Below are positions 6,729 through 12,189 of a stretch of 12,189 nucleotides of DNA, in pieces (position 1 is the stretch's first letter; the number at the start of each line of letters is the position of its first letter). The DNA lies in contig DIHQ01000177.1 of the NCBI GenBank assembly GCA_002420235.1, positions 1 to 12,189 of the forward strand. Direction: 5' to 3'. The notes beneath the pieces are model-generated. The model saw nothing but the letters and a program-made list of their open reading frames with translations, was not told the origin of the DNA and made no database searches. A program made the translations under genes and the position numbers. The stretch comes from Flavobacteriales bacterium UBA5692. Its GTDB lineage: Bacteria > Bacteroidota > Bacteroidia > Flavobacteriales_D > Sanyastnellaceae.

Positions 6729-7759
6729 GGTAACACATTATTTTCAAAGGATTTCCATGCAATTTCGACCAATTCGGCAGTCCAAGCCTCCACGACTCTG
6801 CTGCCTCCCATGGGATCAAAAACCCGATGCAAACCAGCCTCCTCTCGCATAAGGTGTTGGATGTTTCGTGCCCACCGCTTTCCATCTGCTGATGCCTTTC
6901 GACAGTCGGCATCATGAGGAAGGATTTCCAAGGAATCAACACCTCCAATTGCACCAGAATATGCTGCTGAAGTCATGCCAATGAAACGATCGGTTCTAAG
7001 TCCTTCATCAACTTCTGGCAGGTATGTCCTCGCATCCAACCAAATAGCACCACACTTAAGGCCACGGCTCGTGAGCCAGCGCTGCCAAATGATTCGCATT
7101 GCACGCGTCATGGCTACTCCTTCTAATACATTAGGACCCACTTGATAAATCCATCTAAAAGCTTGAAATGCCTCTGCCTTATTCAGACCTGCGGCTTCAA
7201 AAGTATCGAAAGCGCCTTGAGCTTGGACCAGACCCGAACACAAGACCTCAACCGGGTTATTCAAATCGCAAGTGCTAATGGCCCATTTTCGAATGGATGG
7301 AATCGCAGACAGAAGGTCGGTATGATTACACGCCTCCTCTACGGTCAAACCTCGAACGCTTCGGGTACAGCTGCCTTTCCACCCATTAGCAATCATCTTA
7401 CGAAAGGGAAAATGAGCGAGATGTACTTGGTCAGCATCCAAGTCTAAGTAAATCATTTCGAGGTGTACCTTACTTAACCACTGCCACTTGCAGAATTCAT
7501 GTTGAAAACGAATGCCATCCGCTCCACCAAGTAGCGCGGGCATTAAATCCTCTTCATGTTGGATGCTTTCAGTCAAAGACCACGCATTGCCATTCTCCTG
7601 AGGAGCGATAGCCTTTGCTGGCAATTCGGAACACCGTAAACTTGGCGACCAGTAGGGTTTGCGCCACAAGCCGGTTTCATCCGATTTGATGTTCGAGGCT
7701 TCCTCTCTCCACCGTTCAAAGTCAAATGCCGGAAAATCAAGCCATTCCTTAAAAGACAT
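6725..7759 (-). CDS. mutA: Methylmalonyl-CoA mutase, small non-catalytic subunit (very short form)
   Basis: 344 residues, far below the roughly 450 of the B12-domain-less flavobacterial MutA and the 638 of Propionibacterium MutA. MutA forms the non-catalytic half of the mutase heterodimer. Family features are the N-terminal FDFERWREEA (matching the usual SxxxWKxKI region), then a reduced barrel: GADGIRFQHE at 79-88, the helix FQAFRWIYQVGPNVLEGVAMTRAMRIIW at 198-225, GAIWLDARTYLPEVD, MTSAAYSGAIGGVDSLEILPHD at 262-283, and WARNIQHLMREEAGLHRVFDPMGGS at 296-320, the counterpart of the RIARN-EE-DP-GGS run in MutB. The protein ends soon after this last motif, so both the linker tail and the B12 domain are absent. 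The ATG at 7759 is the only sensible start, with a perfect -7 box 4 nt before it. Assignment is supported by the mutB overlap. Confidence 0.9.
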   Translation of the reverse strand: MSFKEWLDFPAFDFERWREEASNIKSDETGLWRKPYWSPSLRCSELPAKAIAPQENGNAWSLTESIQHEEDLMPALLGGADGIRFQHEFCKWQWLSKVHLEMIYLDLDADQVHLAHFPFRKMIANGWKGSCTRSVRGLTVEEACNHTDLLSAIPSIRKWAISTCDLNNPVEVLCSGLVQAQGAFDTFEAAGLNKAEAFQAFRWIYQVGPNVLEGVAMTRAMRIIWQRWLTSRGLKCGAIWLDARTYLPEVDEGLRTDRFIGMTSAAYSGAIGGVDSLEILPHDADCRKASADGKRWARNIQHLMREEAGLHRVFDPMGGSRVVEAWTAELVEIAWKSFENNVLP

Positions 7760-7763
7760 ATTT

Positions 7764-7771
7764 CAAAAATA
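7764..7771 (-). promoter_or_regulatory. -7 box of the mutAB operon, 4 nt before the start codon
   Basis: On the minus strand this reads TATTTTTG, a full match to TAnnTTTG, separated from the mutA ATG by AAAT. The geometry equals that of the thioesterase promoter. I see no TTG at the expected -33 distance, so the promoter may be weak or activator-dependent, or the match may be chance. Confidence 0.42.
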
Positions 7772-7828
7772 CAAAACCTCCGTCCCCGTTCACTTACGAC
7801 AGTTGTGCAATGACTGTACATTCACTTC

Positions 7829-8170
7829 ATGAAAAATCCACTCAATTGGAAAGAATTTGAAAGAGTCCATATGCACGTCGGCCTTGTCATCGAAGCTTCC
7901 GTTTTTAAAGAGGCAAAGAATCCAGCATACATCGTGAACGTTGACTTCGGACCAGAAATTGGCACATTGAAAACATCCGCACAAATCACCTACCGTTATA
8001 ATCCCGCAGAACTTATTGGAAAAAAGGTCGTAGCTGTCACTAATTTCCCACCGAAACAAATAGGCCCCATCCAATCAGAATTTCTCCTTCTTGGCGCGCT
8101 GGACTCCCTAAATGGCACAGCATTGCTTGAGGTTCCAGGGGATGTGGCACCAGGCACTCGCATTGCTTGA
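7829..8170 (+). CDS. csaA: CsaA-like tRNA-binding domain protein
   Basis: 113 residues, matching the roughly 110 of stand-alone OB-fold tRNA-binding proteins of the CsaA/YgjH type, which are homodimers of the domain that also ends bacterial MetRS and begins PheRS beta. Diagnostic stretches are MHVGLVIEASVFKEAKNPAY (15-34), NVDFGPEIGTLKTSAQIT (37-54), YNPAELIGKKVVAVTNFPPK (57-76, the most conserved part), QIGPIQSEFLLLGA (77-90) and the end VAPGTRIA. Only the 91-96 loop differs from the usual acidic DDG turn. B. subtilis CsaA was described as chaperone-like and its structure fits tRNA binding; the cellular role remains uncertain. The gene diverges from mutA across 69 bp and may be co-transcribed with the HAD gene 42 bp downstream, though a weak promoter lies between. 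Confidence 0.92.
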   Translation: MKNPLNWKEFERVHMHVGLVIEASVFKEAKNPAYIVNVDFGPEIGTLKTSAQITYRYNPAELIGKKVVAVTNFPPKQIGPIQSEFLLLGALDSLNGTALLEVPGDVAPGTRIA

Positions 8171-8173
8171 CGC

Positions 8174-8205
8174 TTGTTTTCCTTTAGTATTCTGATGTAG
8201 CTTCG
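8174..8205 (+). promoter_or_regulatory. Possible promoter of the HAD phosphatase gene
   Basis: TTG at 8174-8176 and TAGCTTCG at 8198-8205 are 21 nt apart. The -7 box has one mismatch (C for T). The ATG at 8213 follows after 7 nt. The spacing is right but the match is imperfect. Confidence 0.3.
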
Positions 8206-8212
8206 AAACACA

Positions 8213-8713
8213 ATGGAATGGAATAAAGCCGTCTTTTTGGACCGAGACGGGGTCATCAACTACGATCCTGGAGACTACACTCGTTCATTGACTCAATTTC
8301 GTGTTTTGCCAACAGTATATGAAGCGCTAGAGCAATTACAAGATGCGGGGTACCTTTTAATTCTAATAACCAATCAAGGTGGCATCGCCAAGGGTCAGTA
8401 CACCCACGAGGACGTGCACGAGATTCATCGCTACTTCATTCAGTCATGCGCAGAGCGCGGCATCGACATCACCGATGTCTACTACAGCCCACACCACCCA
8501 GATTTTGGAGAAAGTTTAAGCCGTAAGCCCGGAGGACTAATGATTGAAAAGGCATGTGCCCGACACCGCGTAAATCCCAAAATTTCATGGATGATTGGCG
8601 ACAAAAACAGGGATATAGAGGCCGGTGAAAAATTAGGGGTCAGTGGTGTTTTAATTTCGGTGAATGGGGACCTGATCGACTACATACCTCAAATCCTAGC
8701 TCCTCATGTTTGA
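8213..8713 (+). CDS. HAD-superfamily phosphatase, GmhB/HisB-N type, lacking zinc cysteines
   Basis: 166 residues, close to GmhB (D-glycero-beta-D-manno-heptose-1,7-bisphosphate 7-phosphatase, a step toward ADP-heptose for LPS). HAD motif I is FLDRDGVIN with nucleophile Asp10 and acid Asp12; motif II is ITNQGGIAKG with Thr53; Lys105 in SRKPGG acts as motif III; motif IV is IGDKNRDIEAG with Asp130 and Asp134. The GmhB/HisB-N zinc loop normally reads C-x-H ... C-x-C, but here it is S92-P-H94 ... S101-L-S103, so all three cysteines are serines while the histidine, Arg104 and Lys105 remain. The loop PHHPDFGESLSRKPG is otherwise typical. Without the zinc site the substrate is less certain; it could be GmhB, a sugar-phosphate phosphatase or HisB-like. 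It overlaps the aminotransferase gene by 8 bp. Confidence 0.85.
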   Translation: MEWNKAVFLDRDGVINYDPGDYTRSLTQFRVLPTVYEALEQLQDAGYLLILITNQGGIAKGQYTHEDVHEIHRYFIQSCAERGIDITDVYYSPHHPDFGESLSRKPGGLMIEKACARHRVNPKISWMIGDKNRDIEAGEKLGVSGVLISVNGDLIDYIPQILAPHV

Positions 8714-9581
8714 TAGCATTGAATGGCAGCCAATGCAGCGTGTAAAATACATTGTTAATGGGGAATTATGCGATGCCCTAGCCCTTCCAAATGCCGTTAA
8801 CAACCGTGCATTTCAATACGGAGATGGATTTTTCGAGACGATTCGTGTGTGCAATGGTGTCCCCCAGCATTGTGATTTACACTGGGATCGAGTAGAAAAA
8901 AGCCTTGAAGCGCACAAAATCGAAAAACCAGACGGATGGGACATTCAAGCTTGGCAAAGCGCCCTCAAATCACTCTGTCAAGCCAATGGCATTAATGCCG
9001 GGGGGCGTTTGCGTGTGTCTTTTTTCCGGATGTCTGGAGGGCGTTACACCCCACAGACAAATGCTTTGGAATGGATTGCCGAGGTTGAACCGATGCATTC
9101 CAACACATACGCTTTTAATGAAAATGGACTGACCGTAGATGTTTATCCAGCTATGAAAAAGCTGAACGGACCCCTTGCAAATTTTAAGAATACATCGGCT
9201 CTTTTGTACGTTCAAGCCAGCTTGTGGGCTCGCGAAAAAGATCTGGATGATGCATTAATCACCAATACATCGCACAGCATAATAGAATCTACACGGTCCA
9301 ATCTCTTTCTAGTTAGCAATCGTGTCCTTTATACGCCAGGATTAGAAAGCGGGCCCATCGGCGGTGTGATGCGAGCTGCTGTTATCAACCTGGCACTTGA
9401 ACAAGGATTCAAAGTATACGAATGCAACATTTCACCGGGAGAGATGCTGAGAGCGGATGAGTTGTTTTTGACCAATGCCGTTAGTGGTATTCAATGGGTC
9501 ACTAGCTACCGTACAAAGCGATATTTCAACGCCACCGCGAAGTCGTTAAATAAATTGCTCAACGAGCGCTTGACAGCCTAA
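8706..9581 (+). CDS. Class IV PLP-dependent aminotransferase / aminodeoxychorismate lyase-like
   Basis: 291 residues, fold-type IV PLP enzyme family, which includes PabC (4-amino-4-deoxychorismate to p-aminobenzoate plus pyruvate, folate pathway), branched-chain and D-amino acid aminotransferases. Visible motifs: AFQYGDGFFETIRV at 35-48, NGPLANFKNTSALLYVQA at 154-171 with the PLP lysine Lys161, ALITNTSHSIIESTRSNLFLV at 183-203 with Glu194 (PLP N1 contact), SGPIGGVMRAAVI at 215-227 (phosphate cup) and ADELFLTNAVSGIQWV at 250-265. The length and the ELFLTNAVSGIQWV ending look PabC-like, but motifs alone cannot separate PabC from aminotransferases. The ATG at 8706 overlaps the HAD gene; an in-frame ATG at 8733 before QRVKYIVNG is equally plausible. 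Its last 23 bp overlap the permease gene on the opposite strand. Confidence 0.85.
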   Translation: MFDSIEWQPMQRVKYIVNGELCDALALPNAVNNRAFQYGDGFFETIRVCNGVPQHCDLHWDRVEKSLEAHKIEKPDGWDIQAWQSALKSLCQANGINAGGRLRVSFFRMSGGRYTPQTNALEWIAEVEPMHSNTYAFNENGLTVDVYPAMKKLNGPLANFKNTSALLYVQASLWAREKDLDDALITNTSHSIIESTRSNLFLVSNRVLYTPGLESGPIGGVMRAAVINLALEQGFKVYECNISPGEMLRADELFLTNAVSGIQWVTSYRTKRYFNATAKSLNKLLNERLTA

Positions 9582-10551
9582 CCCGAGGATCAAGCCAACC
9601 ATAAGCAAAATCAACAACAACGTTCACAGCGGCAAAAGTTGTCGCCACAACCGTAACACAGCCAAGTACCACCGGTAAATCGCTTTGTTCCAGCGCTCGA
9701 AACATCAACATACCCATGCCTCGCCAGCCGAAGACATATTCAACGAATACAGCACCGGCCAGCATGCTTGCAAACCATCCTGAAGCAGAAGTCAGAACGG
9801 GCCCAATCGCATTGCGAACCACATGATGCGTCAGGAGGCGAAACGAGGAAATACCTTTGGATCGTGCGGTCCTTACAAAGGACATGTTCAAAACATCAAC
9901 AGCGCTATTACGCGTCAATTGAATAACTACCGCTAACGGTCTAATACCCAGTGTCAAAGATGGCAAAATCAGGTTACTCCATGACAGCTCGGGTCCTTGA
10001 AACGGATGTACTACCCAAAGCCCTCCTGTCATGGGTAACCCTGTCCAATAATGCAAAACCGACCCGAACAACCATGACACCAAAATGGCCATGACGAATG
10101 AAGGCGCACTCATACCCAATGCGGCAATTCCAAGTACCCATCGATCCAAAGTGCTGCCTGGCATCATCGCGAGTCCGAATCCAATGCAAAGACCTAAGGC
10201 CATAGCAATTCCCATGGCTGTAATTGCCAGTAGAACCGTTGCCGGTAGGGCATCTGATATGGCATCTACAACTGGTCGGTCCGACACGTAGGAATTACCC
10301 AAATCCAAACCCGTCCATACGAGCCTTGAATTACAAAGTCCTATTGGAAAAAGACCAGACAAAAAGGTGGCATAACGCTGATACATAGGCTGGTCTAATC
10401 CGAGTTTCATTCGAATTGCCTCCACAGTTTCTTCAGATTCATTTTGACCAGCAAATTGCCGCGCAGGATCGGGAGCAAAAGCAAATAAAAGGAAAACGAG
10501 AGTCAAGGTTCCCCAAAGCACGCCCACTCCGTGAAGCACCTTGCGCAACAT
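9559..10551 (-). CDS. ABC transporter permease, OppB/DppB type
   Basis: 330 residues, usual for the OppB/DppB subunit of peptide or nickel ABC importers. TM1 is GVGVLWGTLTLVFLLFAFA (8-26); the periplasmic part carries SEETVEAIRMKLGLDQPMYQRY, typical of OppB (E..R..LGLD.P...Y). Five further membrane segments follow from about 104 on. The EAA loop that contacts the ATPase is VRTARSKGISSFRLLTHHVVRNA (226-248), and the closing VEYVFGWRGMGMLMFRALEQSDLPVVLG (270-297) is a strong family signature. A TTG lies one codon upstream, but the ATG at 10551 shares its A with the doxX stop (TGATG), favouring coupled translation. A partner OppC, ATPase or binding protein is absent from the window, and the next gene downstream lies on the other strand, so the partners must be elsewhere. 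The transported substrate is unknown. Confidence 0.92.
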   Translation of the reverse strand: MLRKVLHGVGVLWGTLTLVFLLFAFAPDPARQFAGQNESEETVEAIRMKLGLDQPMYQRYATFLSGLFPIGLCNSRLVWTGLDLGNSYVSDRPVVDAISDALPATVLLAITAMGIAMALGLCIGFGLAMMPGSTLDRWVLGIAALGMSAPSFVMAILVSWLFGSVLHYWTGLPMTGGLWVVHPFQGPELSWSNLILPSLTLGIRPLAVVIQLTRNSAVDVLNMSFVRTARSKGISSFRLLTHHVVRNAIGPVLTSASGWFASMLAGAVFVEYVFGWRGMGMLMFRALEQSDLPVVLGCVTVVATTFAAVNVVVDFAYGWLDPRVRLSSAR

Positions 10552-11921
10552 CAATTACCTCCTTTCAACTCTTCCCAAGCGGGAACATCGCGCCATGCCC
10601 ACTTATGTTGAACCACTCCATTATTCAACCAGACAATACCCGGGTTCGAACGAATGACAATTTTCAATTCAGTTTGATCACAGGTGAACATATCATATGT
10701 TACGCCATGCACTTCCTGAAAAGTGCGATTTTCATCCCATGGAGCATTGGTTAGCCCCATACTCATCCAACCAGCTTCAGCTGCCATCTTGGATAGTTCA
10801 TTCATATCTCCCTGTTTCGAGGTATTAGCATTTTCCAAGTCTTTTGAAACGAAGAGCAGCACATTTCCTTGGTAATTCAAAAATTCATCAGCTCTATCCT
10901 CCCCTAAACTATCGATAATTTGAAAATCAAGTATTCGCGGTTCGTAGCCGTCAGACACTTTGACCTCACGACCGTCGAAAGAAACAGTCTCATATGTAGA
11001 GTTAAACCAAGGCTCATCGTAAACCTTGAGCCAATCGCTGCTTAACACAAGGGTGTCAGCGCCTGTGTTAACGTTCCGAAAGGTGTACTCAGTTGCAAAG
11101 ACCGGCCCTTGTAATCCAAGCTGCTCTGCAGACTTTCGATTCTCAACAACACTCTCCCCAACAGCATAGGCACGGTAGTCTTTCAGCGGCAAATGATTAA
11201 GCGTGTGCATCTGAAAGGCCACGCAAACAGCAGTAACACCTGCCGCCATAATCCATTCTTTAAAGTTGCTATTGATTCGGGTTTTTAGGCCTTCCGCCAC
11301 TGCGTAGGTAATTGCCGCAAACAACACGGGGAAATTCCATTCGAGCATATAATCACCAAACAGGTAAATCAAAATGAGGCTAGCGGATATCATAATCATC
11401 CCTGTTCGCTTATCGTTCAGTGCGATACGATTGGTGAATGCTCCGACAAGAATCGGCACCGTCAAAACAGAAAGGACCAAATCTTTGATGAAGCTCTCGT
11501 ATGGCGTAAGAGGTATGGCGTTTCCAAAGCATCCACACGCAAGGACGCATTGGTTCTCAATTTCAACCAACGTTCCCATGGCGTCAGCAATCATTTTCGT
11601 TCCGAATGGATCACAATTAGCCGTGTACCACGTCAACCAAGTAAAAAATGCCATGATGATGCCCGTGAGCATTGCCGTGATTTTCGGTAAAGCACCGATG
11701 ACCATAGCAACACCAAGCAAGATTTCGCCAACACAGATAAAAACCGCAAGAGGCAATGCCCAATCTGTCAGTCCCGGCAAATTCAAAGCCCCTGGTTCAA
11801 AATACTCCTCCAATTTGTAAACAAATCCCAGCGCATCGTTTGCCTTTATCAATCCAGAAACGATAAAAAGGGACCCTACCAAGAGTCGGCAGGTTTTAAT
11901 GATGGTATTCCACATGGACAT
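10551..11921 (-). CDS. DoxX/BT_3928-type membrane protein with C-terminal periplasmic thioredoxin-like domain
   Basis: 456 residues. Residues 6-165 form a DoxX/MauE-like four-helix membrane domain: LLVGSLFIVSGLIKANDALGF, then the TDWALPLAVFICVGEILLGVAMVIG helix pair. Between helices 3 and 4 lies C129-G-C131-FG, the CGCFG motif common in this Bacteroidota family, plus an enlarged loop with Cys103 and Cys125. Further helices lie near 174-190, 195-212 and 222-240. Residues 245-456 are soluble and, by family analogy, thioredoxin-like: FLNYQGNVLLFVSKDLENANTS, CDQTELKIVIRSNPGIVWLNNG and the ending AWRDVP. The protein is probably redox-related in the envelope, but its role is not established. The ATG at 11921 or the one at 11915 could start it. 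It lies 41 bp after the DUF1599 gene and overlaps the permease start by one base, so the three likely form one operon. Confidence 0.87.
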   Translation of the reverse strand: MSMWNTIIKTCRLLVGSLFIVSGLIKANDALGFVYKLEEYFEPGALNLPGLTDWALPLAVFICVGEILLGVAMVIGALPKITAMLTGIIMAFFTWLTWYTANCDPFGTKMIADAMGTLVEIENQCVLACGCFGNAIPLTPYESFIKDLVLSVLTVPILVGAFTNRIALNDKRTGMIMISASLILIYLFGDYMLEWNFPVLFAAITYAVAEGLKTRINSNFKEWIMAAGVTAVCVAFQMHTLNHLPLKDYRAYAVGESVVENRKSAEQLGLQGPVFATEYTFRNVNTGADTLVLSSDWLKVYDEPWFNSTYETVSFDGREVKVSDGYEPRILDFQIIDSLGEDRADEFLNYQGNVLLFVSKDLENANTSKQGDMNELSKMAAEAGWMSMGLTNAPWDENRTFQEVHGVTYDMFTCDQTELKIVIRSNPGIVWLNNGVVQHKWAWRDVPAWEELKGGN

Positions 11922-11962
11922 AAATTTCAGTGAAAATTACTTCGAACTACCTTGCCCCTGTT

Positions 11963-12189
11963 CTAACCTCCCGTTAATTCGAGCAAAATCAGAGCAAAAA
12001 GTCCATAATTGGCCATGTCTTGGTAATTGGCTTCCACACCCTCAGAAACCTGAGTAATGCCTTGATGATCTTCTATCTGTTTCACTCTAAGGACCTTCAT
12101 GAGGATTAAATCGGTTAGTGAACTTACGCGCATTTCTCGCCAGGCTTCACCGTAATCATGGTTCTTAGCAATCATCAAATCGCGTGTAG
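11963..12189 (-). CDS. DUF1599 family protein (partial, C-terminal part)
   Basis: The minus-strand frame is open to the right edge, so the N-terminal part is missing. The visible 75 residues begin TRDLMIAKNHDYGEAWREMR and continue with SSLTDLILMKVLRVKQIED and EGVEANYQDMANYGLFALILLEL. These match DUF1599 (nucleotide modification-associated domain 1): the KxxDYGxAWR motif, the SLTDLIxxKxxR helix and the acidic GVEANYxDxxNY helix, which resembles a metal-binding all-alpha NTP-pyrophosphatase-like arrangement. A TTG within the frame at 12178 is unlikely to be the start because homology continues through it. In many Bacteroidota this gene precedes the DoxX/BT_3928 gene, as here. The function is not established. 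Confidence 0.85.
   Translation of the reverse strand, partial: TRDLMIAKNHDYGEAWREMRVSSLTDLILMKVLRVKQIEDHQGITQVSEGVEANYQDMANYGLFALILLELTGG

Noticed and set aside
6725..6740. Frameshift or pseudogene at the mutA/mutB junction
   Set aside because: The 4-bp ATGA overlap is a normal coupled junction, catalytic residues are intact, and I found no family-like sequence for the missing ends in the other frames; shortening seems genuine, though reads would settle it.
1..12189. CRISPR array, tRNA/rRNA, insertion sequence or phage-defence system
   Set aside because: No direct repeat series, cloverleaf, transposase motif or defence-gene signature was seen on either strand; nearly all of the window is housekeeping coding sequence.

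Overview
The window reads as a compact stretch of chromosome from a Bacteroidota bacterium, most likely a marine flavobacterial lineage (Flavobacteriales). The support is promoter boxes of the Bacteroidota type (TAnnTTTG with an upstream TTG/TTTG), no clear Shine-Dalgarno sequences before the start codons, a DUF1599 gene next to a BT_3928-type DoxX protein, a B12-domain-less MutA next to MutB, and a secreted protein with the N-terminal beta-sandwich style common in gliding/T9SS Bacteroidota. This placement rests on family knowledge; no database search was possible. I see no mobile element, CRISPR array, tRNA or rRNA.

Layout. Positions 1-234 (minus) hold the start of a secreted carbohydrate-binding-like protein. 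A hot-dog acyl-CoA thioesterase (357-800, minus) and a small membrane protein (832-1167, plus) diverge from a 31-bp region that carries two interlocked promoters. The HU gene (1331-1600) has its own promoter and a strong terminator. A plus-strand cluster follows: trmH, a MATE exporter and fmt (1674-4698). It runs tail-to-tail into mutAB (7759-4689, minus), which encodes an unusually small methylmalonyl-CoA mutase. Divergent from mutA are a CsaA-like tRNA-binding protein, a GmhB-like HAD phosphatase without its zinc cysteines, and a PabC-like class IV aminotransferase (7829-9581, plus). The right side is a minus-strand operon: DUF1599 (runs off the edge), DoxX/BT_3928, and an OppB/DppB-type permease.

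Function. Most genes are housekeeping: translation initiation (fmt), tRNA modification (trmH), nucleoid structure (HU), propionate/methylmalonyl-CoA metabolism (mutAB) and probably folate synthesis (pabC-like). The genome is packed tightly: a 4-bp ATGA overlap (mutA/mutB), a TGATG stop-start (doxX/permease), an 8-bp overlap (HAD/pabC) and two convergent coding overlaps (10 and 23 bp).

I found no clear new multi-gene system. The most notable signals are three perfect TAnnTTTG boxes lying only 3-4 nt before start codons, which suggests leaderless transcription; the interlocked divergent promoters at 795-838; triple Cys-to-Ser replacement in the HAD phosphatase zinc site; and shortening of both mutase subunits at the ends that face each other in the operon.
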